Shown here piece by piece: positions 1 through 13,643 of a stretch of DNA of 53,774 nucleotides. The DNA lies in the NCBI GenBank assembly GCA_016213205.1, contig JACRAZ010000056.1:1-53774 (forward strand). Direction: 5' to 3'. Below the pieces are notes generated by a model, which was not told the origin of the DNA, made no database searches, and worked only from the letters and a program-made list of their open reading frames with translations. This DNA comes from Burkholderiales bacterium. GTDB lineage: Bacteria; Pseudomonadota; Gammaproteobacteria; Burkholderiales; Burkholderiaceae_C. The translations under genes and the position numbers were made by a program. Numbering within the stretch: the stretch's first letter is position 1; every line of letters begins with the position of its first letter.

Positions 1-328
1 CAGGCGCCGGGCTTGGGCGGTTCGGGGGGCGGCGGGCCCGCAGGGCCCGCTTCCAAAACTGACTCGCTGGCGCTGGTCGAAGCGCGCGCAGCGCGCGGAG
101 ATAAATCCGACAGCGCGCCCCCCGAAGCGACCAAGGCCGGGCAGTCGGCCCGCCGGGCCGACCGCCGGAGCCGTGCGCCGCAGGCTGAGGGCCCACGCCT
201 TTGTCGCACCACACAACGAACGTCTGCTCTGCAGCCCAACCAAAGACAGCAACGGGCCGACAGCACGCGTCGTCCAACGGCGCCCTCGCCCAGCGGGCAG
301 CCCAGCGCACAACGATCGAAGCGTCATC
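1..328. other. Gene-free GC-rich stretch downstream of glpS
   Basis: I see no convincing gene here; open frames run through on both strands but have the low-complexity R/P/A composition of shadow frames. Two perfect hairpins are visible: an 8-bp stem at 32-39/43-50 and an 8-bp stem at 144-151/155-162, each with a 3-nt loop. They may end the minus-strand glp transcript, although neither has a T-tract. In related bacteria glpS is usually followed directly by glpT, the second ATPase gene, and that is not the case within these 328 bases. Confidence 0.5.
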
Positions 329-1398
<1,070 letters not shown>

Positions 1399-1408
<10 letters not shown>

Positions 1409-3051
1409 GCCTTCTCCATCGGGGTCGTGCGCGCGGCGGGCGCCGGGATGTGCTGCGCGCACCAGGCGGCCACCTGCCTGCGGCCGGCGTCGTTCAGGTG
1501 CAGGCCGAGTTTGGTGCGGCGCCAGAGGATGTCGTCCACGCTGCGCGCCCACTCGTGCTGCACCAGGTAGCGCAGTTCGGCCTCGTGCAGGCCGGGGGCC
1601 ACCTCGGGGCCCGGCGTGCCATTGGCCAGCAGCAGCTCGATGCGGCTGCCGTACTGGCGCGCCCAGCGGCGCAGCAGCGGCAGCGGCAGCGTGGGGTGGC
1701 GCTGCTGCATCACCTGCACGAAACGCTGCATGGCCTGCTCGGGGTGGCGCGCGTCGGCCGCCTGGCCAGCATAGGTGGCGAGGTCGCCCCCGGGCATCAC
1801 CGCGCCATGCGTCCAGGCGCCACGCGTCACCTGCAGCGGCCCGCCCAGCAGGTTGGCCGCCTCCTCGCCCAGCAGACGGAAGGTGGTGAGCTTGCCGCCC
1901 CACACGTTGAGCAGCGGTGCGCCGCCGGTGGTGTCCAGCTCGAGCACGTAGTCGCGCGTCACCGCGGCGGCGTCGGCCGATTCGTCGTCGATCAGCGGGC
2001 GCACGCCGGAGTAACTCCACACCACGTCAGCCGGCACGATGGGCTCGGCGAAGTAGCGGCTGGCCTGCTCGCAGAGGTACTGCACTTCCTCGGGGTCGAT
2101 GGTGGCCGCGCCGGGTTCGCCACCGTGCTCGATGTCGGTGGTGCCGATCAGCGTGAACTCGTCTTCGTAGGGCTGCACGAAGATGATGCGCTTGTCGGGG
2201 TTCTGGAAGATGTAGGCGTGGTCGTGCTCGAACAGCTTGCGCACGACGATGTGGCTGCCCTTGACCAGCCGCAGTGCCTTCACGTCCTGCCGCTGCGCGG
2301 CCGACTGCAGGAACTGCGCGGCCCAAGGCCCGGCCGCGTTGACCAGCGCCCGCGCCTTCACGGTGTGGCTGCGGCCGTCGGCCGTGTCCAGCGTGGCCAG
2401 CCAGCCTTCGGTGCTGCGCAGCACCTGCCGGCAGGCGCAACGCGTGAGCACGGTGGCGCCACGCTGCACCGCGTCGATGGCGCACAGCACCACCAGCCGC
2501 GCATCGTCCACCCAGCCGTCGGAGTAGACAAAGCCCTTGGTGTAGTGCGATTTGAGCGCGCGGCCGGTCACGTCGCGCCGCAGGTTCACGCTGGTGGAGC
2601 CCGGCAGCAGCTCGCGCCGCGCCAGGTGGTCGTACAGGAACAGGCCGGCGCGCAGCATCCAGGCCGGGCGCATGGAGGGGTCGTGCGGCATCACGATGCG
2701 CAGCGGCCGCATGATGTGCGGCGCGCCGCGCAGCAGGCCTTCACGCTCGGCCAGCGCCTTGCGCACCAGGCCGAACTCGTAGTACTCCAGGTATCGCAGG
2801 CCACCGTGGATGAGCTTGGTCGAGGCCGAGGAGGTGTGCTGCGCCAGGTCTTCCCGCTCGACCAGCAGCACCTTCAGGCCGCGGCCGGCCAGATCGCGTG
2901 CGATGCCCACGCCGTTGACGCCACCGCCCACCACCAGCACGTCCACCGCTTCGGGCACCGGCATGTCGGCGGGCGGCAGCGCGCCGCCGGCGCCGGCAAG
3001 GGCGCCCAGCGAAGGCTCACCCGGGGTCGGGTTCGGAGCAGACATCCCCAT
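1399..3051 (-). CDS. glpD: Aerobic glycerol-3-phosphate dehydrogenase
   Basis: GlpD oxidises glycerol 3-phosphate to dihydroxyacetone phosphate and passes electrons to the quinone pool at the inner membrane. The 550-residue protein has an FAD-binding dinucleotide fold near residues 37-60 (VDVLVVGGGVNGVGIARDLA), then the family stretch SSASTKLIHGGLRYLE, and a C-terminal DAO domain. About 35 proline- and glycine-rich residues precede the FAD fold, longer than usual. A second in-frame ATG six bases downstream (3045) could be the true start. It is the first gene of the minus-strand unit, divergent from glpR, with a GlpR-like site in the 181-bp gap. Confidence 0.95.
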
Positions 3052-3132
3052 GAAACAGTGCTTTCGGTGCGTGCGGAGAGAGCCGATGCCGGCGAGTGCG
3101 ATTCGGTTCGTTTTGATTTTCTTTTTTTCTTT

Positions 3133-3152
3133 ATAGCTCGCAAACGAACATT
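3133..3152. promoter_or_regulatory. Candidate GlpR operator between glpD and glpR
   Basis: Read on the minus strand, this 20-bp site begins AATGTTCGTT, which agrees with the E. coli GlpR half-site consensus WATGTTCGWT; the other half-site agrees only partly. A further single half-site (TTTGTTCGAT) lies at 3186-3195. The location between glpD and its own regulator gene fits autoregulation and glpD control. The operator assignment is an inference by consensus. Confidence 0.45.
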
Positions 3153-3232
3153 TGCTCGCATGGTTTTCCCCTAACAGGATTCGTTTTTGTTCGATTTAGG
3201 CTTGATGCCGTTCCGCGCTGCACACCACCACG

Positions 3233-4000
3233 ATGACCCCGAATCCCAGACAGGCCCAGTTGCTGGAGGAGGTGCAGGCCCGCGGCAGCATCACCGTCGA
3301 AGCCTTGGCCGAGAAGCTCAACGTCACGCTGCAGACGGTGCGGCGCGATGTGCAGCGCATGGCCGATGCCGGCCTGGTGGCGCGCTTCCACGGCGGCGTG
3401 CGGGTGCTCAGCTCCACCACCGAGAACATCGCCTACCGGCAGCGCCAATCGCTCAATGCCGACGGCAAGGCCGCCATCGCGCGCCTGGTGGCCGGCCGCA
3501 TCCCGGACGGCTGCTCGCTGTTCCTGAACATCGGCACCACGATCGAGGCGGTGGCGCGCGAGCTGCTGCGGCGCAAGGGATTGCGGGTCATCACCAACAA
3601 CCTGAACGTGGCGATGATCCTGTCGGACAACCCCGATTGCGAGCTGATCATTGCCGGCGGCCTGGTGCGCAGCCGCGACCGCGGCATCATCGGCGAGGCC
3701 ACGATCGACTTCATGCGCCAGTTCAAGGTGGACATCGGCCTGATCGGCATCTCGGCCATCGAGGCCGACGGCACGCTGCGCGACTTCGACTACCGCGAGG
3801 TGAAGGTGGCGCGCACCATCATCGACCACTCGCGCGAGACCTGGCTCGCGGCCGACCATGGCAAATTCAACCGCCCTGCGATGGTGGAGCTGGCCCGCCT
3901 GTCGCACATCGACCGCATCTTCACCGACCGCCTGCCGCCCGACCCCTTCCCGGCCCTGCTGGCCGACGCCGGCGTCGAGTGCGAGGTGGCATTGGCATAA
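3233..4000 (+). CDS. glpR: DeoR-family repressor of glycerol metabolism
   Basis: This 255-residue regulator has an N-terminal DeoR-type winged helix-turn-helix (residues about 8-60, with [21 protein letters not shown]) and a C-terminal sugar-phosphate-sensing domain containing NIGTTIEA and [14 protein letters not shown]. Length matches E. coli GlpR (252). The family represses glp genes until glycerol 3-phosphate binds. It lies only 17 bp upstream of glpK, so the two are probably co-transcribed, and it is divergent from glpD. The function is inferred from family plus context. Confidence 0.92.
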   Translation: MTPNPRQAQLLEEVQARGSITVEALAEKLNVTLQTVRRDVQRMADAGLVARFHGGVRVLSSTTENIAYRQRQSLNADGKAAIARLVAGRIPDGCSLFLNIGTTIEAVARELLRRKGLRVITNNLNVAMILSDNPDCELIIAGGLVRSRDRGIIGEATIDFMRQFKVDIGLIGISAIEADGTLRDFDYREVKVARTIIDHSRETWLAADHGKFNRPAMVELARLSHIDRIFTDRLPPDPFPALLADAGVECEVALA

Positions 4001-4017
4001 CCCGCGAAAGACGCAGC

Positions 4018-5583
<1,566 letters not shown>

Positions 5584-5779
5584 AGGCCGGCGGCCGGCCG
5601 GGCGCCCGCGCCACTGGCCGCCGAATGACGCGGCCATCCACAAAGCGGATGACGTTGGTCACCGGTGTCCCTGCGTCGGTTTGGCCCGCACCCCCGTAGG
5701 TGCCGGCGTGGACAGGATCTGAACGTTGCCGGTGGTCGGCAGCGGTCCTGGCCACCAACCCGCACCGAAAGGAATCACC

Positions 5780-6193
5780 ATGCCCTCCATTGCCAACATC
5801 ACGCTGAAGATCGACCCGGCGCTGCAGGCCAACCGCAAGCGCAAGGTCAGCGTGAGCTACACGCTGCGCTTCACGCCCGCCGAAGAGCTGGCCGGCAGCG
5901 TGTTCGAGGAACGCGTGCAACTGCGCGGCGACGACCCGATCTTCGACAACGACCGCGGCACCCCGCTGCTGACCGGCTTCGTGAAGGCCACGCCGAACAA
6001 CGTGAGCCGCACCCTCACGAAGATGGTGTCGCAGAGCGTGCTCGACGAAGACGGCGACACCATCATCCTGGGCGTGCCGATCGCCGTGCTGCGCGATGAG
6101 CTGTACGCCCGCGTGACGCTCAAGCCCTTCCACCCCGGCAACGCGCAGGGCGATTCGAACGTGGTCAAGGGCCAGTTCGGCCCGGGGGCCTGA
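5780..6193 (+). CDS. Small hypothetical protein
   Basis: I do not recognise this 137-residue protein. The start at 5780 is preceded by a good ribosome binding site (GAAAGGAATCACC before ATG), which favours it over the upstream in-frame ATG at 5726. The protein alternates hydrophobic and charged residues (ITLKIDPAL, KVSVSYTLRF, YARVTLKPF) and looks like an all-beta fold. There is no signal peptide, cysteine or membrane segment. It stands alone between glpK and the convergent alaC, with 196 bp upstream for its own promoter. Confidence 0.75.
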   Translation: MPSIANITLKIDPALQANRKRKVSVSYTLRFTPAEELAGSVFEERVQLRGDDPIFDNDRGTPLLTGFVKATPNNVSRTLTKMVSQSVLDEDGDTIILGVPIAVLRDELYARVTLKPFHPGNAQGDSNVVKGQFGPGA

Positions 6194-6524
6194 GTCGGCC
6201 GGTCGGCGCGCGGGCCGCCGGCGGTCTGCAGTTCGGCCACCAGGCCGAGCCGATCAGCCACCGCATACCGCGCGCCCACCCCCAGCCAGGGCACGACGCG
6301 CGTGCGGCGGCGGCGCCCCGCAGCGCCGAGGCACGGGCGCCGGGCTTCATCATCGGTCTTCCTCTCACGGCTCGGATCGGGATGGCCGCGCTGTTTGAGT
6401 GCTATTCCAACCACTGCGTGGCGCAGCATGCCCAGGCGGGCGCGCCGACGCTGTGCTCGCCGTCACATGCCCCTTGCCGATGCAGGACCACTTCAATGTG
6501 CCGGGCCGTGCCGCCAGGCGCGGC
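6194..6524. other. Gene-free gap, possible protein-coding remnant on minus strand
   Basis: No intact gene is visible. On the minus strand at about 6205-6300 a short stretch reads VVPWLGVGARYAVADRLGLV, which looks like one strand pair of an outer-membrane beta-barrel. A short signal-like start (MMKPGARASALRG) lies just upstream in another frame. This could be a decayed fragment or chance; the evidence is weak. The rest may contain the 3' ends of the two flanking convergent transcripts. Confidence 0.3.
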
Positions 6525-7727
6525 TCACGCCACGCCGTCCTGCTTGAACATGGCCTTGATGCCCCGCACCGCCTGGCGGATGCGCGATTCGTTCTCGATC
6601 AACGCAAAGCGCACATGGTCGTCGCCATGGTCGCCGAAGCCGATGCCCGGTGACACGCTCACCTTGGCCCGGGCCAGCAACTGCTTGGCGAATTCCAGCG
6701 AACCCAGCGCGCGGTAGGCCGGCGGGATCGGGGCCCAGATGTACATCGAGGCCTTCGGGCATTCCACCGCCCAGCCCGCCTCGCGCAGGCCCTTGACCAG
6801 CACGTCGCGCCGCTTCTGGTAGGTGGCGGCGATGTCGCGCACGCACTGCTGCTCGCCCTCGAGCGCGGCGATCGCGGCCACCTGCACCGGCGTGAAGCTG
6901 CCGTAGTCGTGATAACTCTTGATGCGCGCGAGTGCATGCACCAGGTCGGCATTGCCCACCATGAAGCCGATGCGCCAGCCGGCCATGTTGTAGCTCTTGC
7001 TCAGCGTGAAGAACTCCACCGCCACGTCCTTGGCGCCGGGCACCTGCATGATCGAGGGCGCCTGCCAGCCGTCGAACACGATGTCGGCATAGGCCAGGTC
7101 GTGCACCACCAGGATCTCGTGCTTCCTGGCCAGCGCCACCACGCGCTCGAAGAAGTCGAGCTCCACGCACTGCGCGGTGGGGTTGCTGGGAAAGCCCAGC
7201 ACCATCATCTTGGGCTTGGGGTAGCTGCCGCGGATGGCCTTCTCCAGCTCGGCGAAGAAGTCCACGCCCGGCACCAGCGGCACGCTGCGGATGTCGGCCC
7301 CGGCGATCACCGCGCCGTAGATGTGGATCGGGTAGCTCGGGTCGGGCACCAGCACGGTGTCGCCGCGGTCCAGCGTGGCGAGCATCAGGTGCGCCAGGCC
7401 CTCCTTCGAGCCGATGGTGACGATGGCCTCGCGCTCGGGGTCGATCTCCACCGCGAAGCGTTCGCGGTACCAGTGCGCGATGGCGCGCCGCAGCCGCGGG
7501 ATGCCCTTGCTCGCGGAGTAACCATGGGTGTCCGGGCGGCGGGCCACCTCGGTGAGCTTGGCCACGATGTGCGCAGGCGTCGCGCCATCGGGGTTGCCCA
7601 TGCTCATGTCGATGATGTCTTCGCCGCGACGGCGTGCCGCGAGCTTGAGCTCGGCGGTGATGTTGAAGACGTAGGGAGGCAGGCGATCGATGCGCGCAAA
7701 GCGGCGCTGGCCGGGGGATGCCGACAT
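6525..7727 (-). CDS. alaC: PLP-dependent aminotransferase, alanine transaminase AlaC type
   Basis: This 400-residue fold-type I aminotransferase probably interconverts alanine/2-oxoglutarate with pyruvate/glutamate. Recognisable stretches are [59 protein letters not shown] and the PLP-lysine motif [19 protein letters not shown]. The start at 7727 ([20 protein letters not shown]) matches family N-termini; the longer open frame upstream is a shadow of the PBP1A gene. In many Burkholderiales a homoserine dehydrogenase gene follows this aminotransferase; here the next gene is a convergent hypothetical. The substrate is inferred from family. Confidence 0.87.
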   Translation of the reverse strand: MSASPGQRRFARIDRLPPYVFNITAELKLAARRRGEDIIDMSMGNPDGATPAHIVAKLTEVARRPDTHGYSASKGIPRLRRAIAHWYRERFAVEIDPEREAIVTIGSKEGLAHLMLATLDRGDTVLVPDPSYPIHIYGAVIAGADIRSVPLVPGVDFFAELEKAIRGSYPKPKMMVLGFPSNPTAQCVELDFFERVVALARKHEILVVHDLAYADIVFDGWQAPSIMQVPGAKDVAVEFFTLSKSYNMAGWRIGFMVGNADLVHALARIKSYHDYGSFTPVQVAAIAALEGEQQCVRDIAATYQKRRDVLVKGLREAGWAVECPKASMYIWAPIPPAYRALGSLEFAKQLLARAKVSVSPGIGFGDHGDDHVRFALIENESRIRQAVRGIKAMFKQDGVA

Positions 7728-7850
7728 GGGGAGTGCTCTTTCAACGTAAGCGCCCGGAACCGTCCGAGCGACGTGAGGCGTACCGTGCGTACGACCCGAC
7801 ACGATGCTAACCGCGCCGGCCGCGGCCGGTGTCGATAATCCGTCCCCGGC

Positions 7851-10229
7851 ATGACAGACCCCGCCCCCCCATCCCCGCCGGCGCACGCACCCGGCCCGCC
7901 ATTGCGGCGCTGGCTGCGCTTCGGCCTCGGCCTGCTGCTGGGCGGCGCGCTGGGCGGCGCGCTGGCGCTGGCCGTCGCGGTGTGGCAGCTGCGCGCCGAG
8001 CTGCCGGCGCTGGACCGGGTCACCGATTACCAGCCGCGCCAGCCGCTGTCGATCCTCACCGCCGATGGCGCCGAGATCGCCCAGTTCGGCCCCGAGCGGC
8101 GGCACTACCTGCCGATCAACGAGATCCCGAAGCTGATGCAGGACGCGGTGCTGGCGGTGGAGGACACCCGGTTTCGCGAGCATGCCGGCATCGACTGGAT
8201 CGGCGTGGCGCGTGCGGTGGTCAAGTTCGCCACCGGCGGCCGGCTGGAGGGGGCCTCCACCATCACCCAGCAGGTGGCGCGCAGCTTCTTCCTCAGCGCC
8301 CGGCGCACGCCCGAGCGCAAGCTGAAGGAGGCGCTGCTGGCCTGGGAGATCGAGCGCACGCTGGCCAAGGACCAGATCCTGGCGCTCTACATGAACCAGA
8401 TCTACCTCGGCCAGCGCGCCTATGGCTTTGGCGCCGCGGCGCAGATCTACTTCGGCAAGCCGCTGTCCGCGTTGTCGATCGCCGAAGCGGCCATGCTCGC
8501 CGGCCTGCCGCAGAACCCGGCCTACGCCAACCCGATCACCAACTTCGAGCGCGCCCGCCAGCGCCAGCTGATCGTGCTGGTGCGCATGCGTGACACCGGC
8601 GTCATCACCCCCGAGCAATGGGCCGCCGCGCGGGCCGAGCCGCTGAAGATCCGCTCGCCCCTGGCCGCCGGCGTGCACGCGGAGCACGTGGCCGAGCTGG
8701 CGCGGCGCTGGGTGGTGGAGCGTTTCGGCACCGAGGTGTATGCGCAGGGCCTGCGGGTGACCACCACGCTGCGCGCCGCCGACCAGGCCGCCGCCTGGGC
8801 CCAGCTGCGCCGTGGTGTGCTGGAGCACGACCGCAGGCAACCCTACCGCGGGCCCGAAGACCGCGAGGAGCTGCCACCCGAAGGCACACCCGCGCCCGAG
8901 CTGGAACGCGCCGCCGCGCTGGCCCTGAAGGAGCACCGCGACGACGAGATGCTGCGCCTGGCCATCGTGCTGGCCGCCAGCCCGCGCGAGGTGCTGGCCC
9001 AGCTGGCCACCGGCGAGCAACTGCGCATCAGCGGCGAGGGCCTGCGCTGGGCCCAGGGCGCGCTGGCGCCCCGGGCGCGGCCGGGGCTGGCGATCCAGCG
9101 CGGCTCGGTGATCCGGGTGATGCGGCAGGACAAGGCCGCGGCCAATGGCAAGGCCGAGGGCGCCTGGGCCATCACCCAGTGGCCCGAGGCGCAGGCCGCG
9201 CTGGTGGCGCTGGACGCCAGCAGCGGCCGCGTGCGGGCCTGGGTCGGCGGCTTCGACTTCGCCGAGCAGAACTTCGACCATGTCTGGCGCGCCTGGCGCC
9301 AGCCCGGCTCCAGCTTCAAGCCCTTCCTGTATTCGGCCGCGCTGGAACAGGGCGTGATGCCGGACACGGTGATCAACGACGCCGAGCTCGCGCTGCCCGG
9401 CGCCGAAGGCCCCACCAGCTGGCAGCCGAAGAACTCCGACGGCAGGTTCGACGGCCCCTTGCGCCTGCGCGAGGCGCTGGCGCGCTCGAAGAACAGCGTC
9501 AGCATCCGGCTGCTGCAGCAGATCGGCCTGCCCGCGGCGCAGGGCTGGGTGCAGCGCTTCGGCTTCGAGCCCGAGCGCCAGCCCGACAACCTGACGCTCG
9601 CGCTCGGCGCCGGCAGCTCCACGCCGCTGCAGCTGGCGCAGGCCTACGCCGTGCTGGCCAACGGCGGCTGGCGGGTCGACCCGGTGCTGGTGGAGCGCAT
9701 CACCGATGCCCGCGGCCAGGTGCTGTACGAGGCGCCGCCGCCGCCACCGCTGGTGGAGGCCGAACGCGCCGTGCCGGCCCGCAACGTGTTCATCACCAAC
9801 AGCCTGCTCAACGAGGTCACCCGCAGCGGCACCGCCGCCAAGGCCCAGGCCCAGCTCGGCCGCGGCGACCTGTACGGCAAGACCGGCACCACCAACGAGG
9901 CGGTGGACGCCTGGTTCGCCGGCTTCCAGGCCGGCGCCCCTGGGGAGGGCGCGCTGGTGGCCGTGGTGTGGATGGGCTACGACAACCCGCAGAGCCTGGG
10001 CGACCGCGAGTCCGGCGGCGGCCTGGCGCTGCCGATCTGGATCGGCTACATGCGCCAGGCCCTGGCCGGCGTACCGGTGCCGCCCACGCCAGTGCCGCCC
10101 GACGGCGTGCAGCGCGCCGGCGGCGACTGGCTCTACGACGAATGGGCCGACGGCAGCTACGTGCGCCAGATCGGCATGCACGACAGCGGGCCGTTGCCCG
10201 GCGGCACCGCCTCGGCCGGCGCACGCTGA
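7851..10229 (+). CDS. mrcA: Bifunctional penicillin-binding protein 1A
   Basis: This class A PBP polymerises lipid II and cross-links peptidoglycan on the periplasmic face of the inner membrane. The 792-residue protein has a cytoplasmic N-tail, one transmembrane helix (about residues 24-46) and a GT51 transglycosylase domain with catalytic Glu104 ([12 protein letters not shown]). A 300-residue linker/OB region follows, then the transpeptidase domain with S487-S-F-K490, SKN at 546-548 and K677-T-G. All catalytic motifs are present. The diguanylate cyclase gene starts 20 bp downstream on the same strand. The PBP1A assignment over other class A PBPs rests on domain order and overall resemblance. 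Confidence 0.93.
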   Translation: MTDPAPPSPPAHAPGPPLRRWLRFGLGLLLGGALGGALALAVAVWQLRAELPALDRVTDYQPRQPLSILTADGAEIAQFGPERRHYLPINEIPKLMQDAVLAVEDTRFREHAGIDWIGVARAVVKFATGGRLEGASTITQQVARSFFLSARRTPERKLKEALLAWEIERTLAKDQILALYMNQIYLGQRAYGFGAAAQIYFGKPLSALSIAEAAMLAGLPQNPAYANPITNFERARQRQLIVLVRMRDTGVITPEQWAAARAEPLKIRSPLAAGVHAEHVAELARRWVVERFGTEVYAQGLRVTTTLRAADQAAAWAQLRRGVLEHDRRQPYRGPEDREELPPEGTPAPELERAAALALKEHRDDEMLRLAIVLAASPREVLAQLATGEQLRISGEGLRWAQGALAPRARPGLAIQRGSVIRVMRQDKAAANGKAEGAWAITQWPEAQAALVALDASSGRVRAWVGGFDFAEQNFDHVWRAWRQPGSSFKPFLYSAALEQGVMPDTVINDAELALPGAEGPTSWQPKNSDGRFDGPLRLREALARSKNSVSIRLLQQIGLPAAQGWVQRFGFEPERQPDNLTLALGAGSSTPLQLAQAYAVLANGGWRVDPVLVERITDARGQVLYEAPPPPPLVEAERAVPARNVFITNSLLNEVTRSGTAAKAQAQLGRGDLYGKTGTTNEAVDAWFAGFQAGAPGEGALVAVVWMGYDNPQSLGDRESGGGLALPIWIGYMRQALAGVPVPPTPVPPDGVQRAGGDWLYDEWADGSYVRQIGMHDSGPLPGGTASAGAR

Positions 10230-10249
10230 GCACCCGGGGGCGGCGCGGC

Positions 10250-11974
10250 ATGAACTGGCTCTCGCGCCTGACCTTGCGGCAGATGCTGACGCTGCCCTTC
10301 GTCAGCCTGGTGCTGCTGCTGGTGCTGACCATCGGCACCTTGTCCACGCTGGCCGCGCGCAGCGCGGTGGATGGCCTCTCGGGCCAGCTGATGGCCGAGA
10401 CCGCGCTGCGCATCGCACAGCAGCTGCAGCAGCAGGTCAGCGGCGCCGCCACGGTGCTGGACACCGCCTTCCCGCGCGGCCTGCCACCGCCGCGCAGCGT
10501 GGCCGAGGAACTGCCCGCGCTGCGGCTGCGCTTCTGGCTCGCCACCTCGCTGCAGCGGGGCTTGAACAACTACGCCTACTACGGCGATGCGCAGGGCCAC
10601 TTCTTCGGCCTGTGGCGCCACGGCGAGGAAGACGCCGAACTGCGCCTGCGCACCGACGGCCAGGGCCCGCGCCAGATCCGCCCCTTCCGCGGCATCCACG
10701 GTGCGCTGGGCCCGGCGCAGGACGAACCGCGCACCTTCGAGCCGCGGCGCCGGCCCTGGTACGCCGCCGCGCTGGAGGCCCGCGACGCGGCGGTCTGGAG
10801 CCCCGTCTACATCGACTTCAACAACACCGACCTGGTGGCCACGCTCAGCCGCCCGGTGCCCAACGGCGCCGGCGGCGTGGCCGGCGTGGTGGCCACCGAC
10901 CTGCCGCTGGCGCGCATCAGCACGCTGCTGCAGAGCCTGTCGCTCGGGCCCACCACGCTGGCCTACGTGGCCGAGCGGGATGGCCAGCTCATCGCGCTGT
11001 CGCGCGGCGCCCACCTGATGACCGATGCCGACGGCCGCCCTGCCCGCCTGGCCGCCGAGCGCAGCGCCGAGCCGCTGGTGCCCGCCACCTGGGCCGCGGT
11101 GCGCGAGCGGCTGGACCATGCCGAGCCCGGCCCGCCGCGCGCGCTGACGATCAGCGGCCCGGACAACACCCGCGCCCAGGTGGCCCACGCCCGCCTGCGC
11201 GACGACGCCGGGCTCGACTGGGTGGTGGTGGTGGCCGTGCCGCAGGCCGACATGCTGCAGCAAGCGCGCCAGATCTTCGAGCAGACGGCGGCGTTGACGG
11301 TGGCCGCCGCGGTGGCCGCGCTGGCCCTGGGGCTGGCGGTGCTGGCGGCGGTGGCGCGCGAGCTGCGACGCCTGGCCGAGGCGGCGCGGCGCGTGGGCGA
11401 GGGCCGGCTCGACACCCCGGTGCAGGTGCAGCGGCGCGACGAGATCGGCGAGCTCGCGCGCAGCTTCGCGCAGATGCAGCAGCGCCTGTTGACCGACCGG
11501 CTCACCGGCCTGTCCAACCGCGAGGCGGCGCTGCGCCGCATCGAGGAGCGCATCGTGCAGCACCGCCGGCGCGGCGACGGCCGGGCCTTCGCGCTGATGT
11601 TCGTCGACCTGAACCGCTTCAAGCACATCAACGACCGCCACGGCCACGACGTGGGCGACGCGGTGCTGAAGGAACTGGCGCAGCGCCTGCGCGACCGCCT
11701 GCGCGCCGAGGACACGGTGGCGCGCTACGCCGGCGACGAGTTCCTGGTGCTGCTGGATGCGGTGACCGACCGGCACGACGCCGAACAGGTGCGCCAGCAC
11801 CTGGAGGCCGCGATGCGCGAGCCGCTGGCCGCGCTGGCCGAGCTGGCCCCGGGCGAGCCCTCGGCCGGCGCCAGCTTCGGCCTGGCCATGTTCCCGGCCG
11901 ATGGCGCCGACATCGACACCCTGGTCAAGATGGCCGACCAGGACATGTACCGCCGCAAGAACGGCAGCCGCTGA
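10250..11974 (+). CDS. Membrane diguanylate cyclase with Cache sensor and HAMP
   Basis: The 574-residue protein would make cyclic di-GMP from GTP in response to a periplasmic signal. In order: N-terminal transmembrane helix (about 12-36), a periplasmic dCache-type domain (about 40-335, with [13 protein letters not shown] and the WSPVYIDF stretch), a second helix (about 340-368), HAMP (about 370-420) and a GGDEF domain (about 425-570). The active-site loop reads A494-G-D-E-F498, a variant seen in active cyclases. An inhibitory I-site R485-A-E-D488 lies exactly five residues upstream, so product feedback is expected. The start at 10250 follows the PBP1A stop by 20 bp. Confidence 0.9.
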   Translation: MNWLSRLTLRQMLTLPFVSLVLLLVLTIGTLSTLAARSAVDGLSGQLMAETALRIAQQLQQQVSGAATVLDTAFPRGLPPPRSVAEELPALRLRFWLATSLQRGLNNYAYYGDAQGHFFGLWRHGEEDAELRLRTDGQGPRQIRPFRGIHGALGPAQDEPRTFEPRRRPWYAAALEARDAAVWSPVYIDFNNTDLVATLSRPVPNGAGGVAGVVATDLPLARISTLLQSLSLGPTTLAYVAERDGQLIALSRGAHLMTDADGRPARLAAERSAEPLVPATWAAVRERLDHAEPGPPRALTISGPDNTRAQVAHARLRDDAGLDWVVVVAVPQADMLQQARQIFEQTAALTVAAAVAALALGLAVLAAVARELRRLAEAARRVGEGRLDTPVQVQRRDEIGELARSFAQMQQRLLTDRLTGLSNREAALRRIEERIVQHRRRGDGRAFALMFVDLNRFKHINDRHGHDVGDAVLKELAQRLRDRLRAEDTVARYAGDEFLVLLDAVTDRHDAEQVRQHLEAAMREPLAALAELAPGEPSAGASFGLAMFPADGADIDTLVKMADQDMYRRKNGSR

Positions 11975-12082
11975 GGGCCCCGGCCGTCACGGCGTGTGGG
12001 GGCCTCCCCCAGGGCCGCGGCACCGGGCATGGAACAATTCGTGCCCAACCACACTCCTTCAGGCCGGTACAGCCTGCATGCG

Positions 12083-13123
12083 ATGAAAACCTACACCCTC
12101 AGCGACTTCGACTTCCAGCTACCGCCCGAGCTGGTGGCCCAGCACCCGGCGGCCGAGCGCAGCGCCTCGCGCCTGCTGGACGGCACCGGCGAACTGCCGG
12201 CAGACCGCGTCTTCCGCGACCTGCCGGCGCTGCTGCAGCCGGGAGACCTGCTGGTGTTCAACGACACCCGCGTGATCAAGGCCCGCCTGTTCGGTGAAAA
12301 GCCCACCGGCGGCGCGGTGGAGGCGCTGATCGAGCGCATCCTGCCCGGCCACGAGGTGCTGGCGCACCTGCGCGCCAGCAAGTCGCCGCGGCCGGGCAGC
12401 ACGATCCGCTTTGCCGAAGGCGCCTTCGAGGCCGAGGTGCTGGGCCGCGCCGGTGCCGACGACGCGCTGTTCCACCTGCGCCTGCCGGCCGACCCGCTGG
12501 CGCTGCTGCAGGCGCACGGCCATGTGCCGCTGCCGCCCTACATCACGCATGCCGACAGCAGCACCGATGCCGAGCGTTACCAGACCGTGTTCGCCGAGCG
12601 CCCGGGCGCGGTGGCCGCGCCCACCGCCTCGCTGCACTTCGATGCGCCGGTGCTGGCCGCGCTGGCCGCGCGCGGCGTGGCCAGCGCGCGCGTCACGCTG
12701 CACGTGGGCGCCGGCACCTTCCAGCCGGTGCGCAGCGAGAACCTGGACGAGCACAAGATGCACAGCGAGTGGTTCGAGGTGCCCGAGCCCACCGTGGCCG
12801 CCATCGCCGCCACGCGCGCCCGCGGCGGCCGCATCGTGGCCGCCGGCACCACCACGCTGCGGGCGCTCGAATCGGCCGCGCTGGACGGCACGCTGCGCGC
12901 CGGCGCGCGCGACACCGCGCTGTTCATCCGGCCGGGCTTTGCGTTCCAGGTGGTCGACCGCCTGGTCACCAACTTCCACCTGCCCAAGAGCACGCTGCTG
13001 ATGCTGGTGTCGGCCTTTGCCGGCCACGAGCATGTGCGTGCGCTGTACCGCCACGCGATCGAGGCGCGCTACCGCTTCTTCAGCTACGGCGACGCGATGC
13101 TGCTGCAGCGCTCGGGCGGCTGA
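12083..13123 (+). CDS. queA: S-adenosylmethionine:tRNA ribosyltransferase-isomerase QueA
   Basis: QueA transfers the ribose of S-adenosylmethionine to 7-aminomethyl-7-deazaguanine in tRNA, giving epoxyqueuosine. The 346-residue product starts [20 protein letters not shown] and contains [38 protein letters not shown] and [18 protein letters not shown], all family hallmarks; E. coli QueA has 356 residues. The start at 12083 is chosen over upstream in-frame codons because homologues begin [11 protein letters not shown]. The next queuosine gene, tgt, is on the same strand 4.86 kb downstream, beyond the ECF41 and RTX genes. Confidence 0.96.
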   Translation: MKTYTLSDFDFQLPPELVAQHPAAERSASRLLDGTGELPADRVFRDLPALLQPGDLLVFNDTRVIKARLFGEKPTGGAVEALIERILPGHEVLAHLRASKSPRPGSTIRFAEGAFEAEVLGRAGADDALFHLRLPADPLALLQAHGHVPLPPYITHADSSTDAERYQTVFAERPGAVAAPTASLHFDAPVLAALAARGVASARVTLHVGAGTFQPVRSENLDEHKMHSEWFEVPEPTVAAIAATRARGGRIVAAGTTTLRALESAALDGTLRAGARDTALFIRPGFAFQVVDRLVTNFHLPKSTLLMLVSAFAGHEHVRALYRHAIEARYRFFSYGDAMLLQRSGG

Positions 13124-13183
13124 GGGCGCGCGGCGCCGGCGATCACCGGCGGCCTGGCGCGGCCGCAAGGGCTGCCAGCGCCA

Positions 13184-13210
13184 TGTCACACCGCGGCGGG
13201 CTGCGTCGTC
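13184..13210 (+). promoter_or_regulatory. Exact ECF41-type promoter upstream of the ECF41 module
   Basis: TGTCACA at 13184-13190 and CGTC at 13207-13210 are separated by exactly 16 bases. This is the -35/-10 pattern described for ECF41 sigma factors (TGTCACA-N16-CGTC, from memory of the published family analysis). Transcription would start near 13217, about 28 bases before the ATG at 13245. The cognate sigma factor gene lies about 1 kb downstream on the same strand, so the match is functionally coherent. Confidence 0.85.
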
Positions 13211-13244
13211 ATGACGGTATCACCACGACACGCTGCCCCGTCCC

Positions 13245-13643
13245 ATGCTCACCTCCTTGCGCTGGCTGCTCGCCGGCGGCCTGGCCGCCAATGGCCTGAT
13301 GATGCTGTTCGCCCCGCAGCGCTGGTACCTCGCGGTGCCCGGGGTCGAGCTCACCGGCCCGCTGAACCTGCACTTCGTGCGCGACATCGGCGCGGCCTAC
13401 GCCACCGCCGCCGCGGGCCTGGCCTGGCGCGCGGCGCGCGGGCCGGCGGCGGCGCCGGCCGCGCTGGCCGGTGCGCTGTTCCTCGGCCTGCACGCGGCCG
13501 TCCACCTGGCCGAAACCCTGGCCGGCGTGTGCGGCTGGGGCCGCTTCGCGGCCGATGTGCCGGGCGTGGTGCTGCCCGCGCTGGCCGCGGCGCTGCTGGC
13601 TGGCCCCGGCGCGCACACCCGCCAGGAGGCCCCGCATGCTTGA
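13245..13643 (+). CDS. Small integral membrane protein, first gene of ECF41 module
   Basis: This 132-residue protein has about four hydrophobic segments (near residues 3-21, 45-65, 70-92 and 102-120) and no recognisable catalytic motif. I cannot name the family with confidence. It is the first gene after the ECF41-type promoter and overlaps the next gene by 8 bp, so the two are translationally coupled. Its role is presumably tied to the module's redox or stress function; this is inference from context only. Confidence 0.8.
   Translation: MLTSLRWLLAGGLAANGLMMLFAPQRWYLAVPGVELTGPLNLHFVRDIGAAYATAAAGLAWRAARGPAAAPAALAGALFLGLHAAVHLAETLAGVCGWGRFAADVPGVVLPALAAALLAGPGAHTRQEAPHA

Noticed and set aside
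5584..5779. Minus-strand frame reading GTPVTNVIRFVDGRVIRRP, which looks like real protein
   Set aside because: The frame runs unbroken through glpK and the hypothetical gene in antisense, has no start or ribosome binding site of its own, and the protein-like part is only about 20 residues.
6525..10181. 1218-residue minus-strand frame
   Set aside because: Only the last 400 residues are AlaC; the remainder is antisense to the PBP1A gene with a histidine/glutamine/arginine-rich shadow composition.
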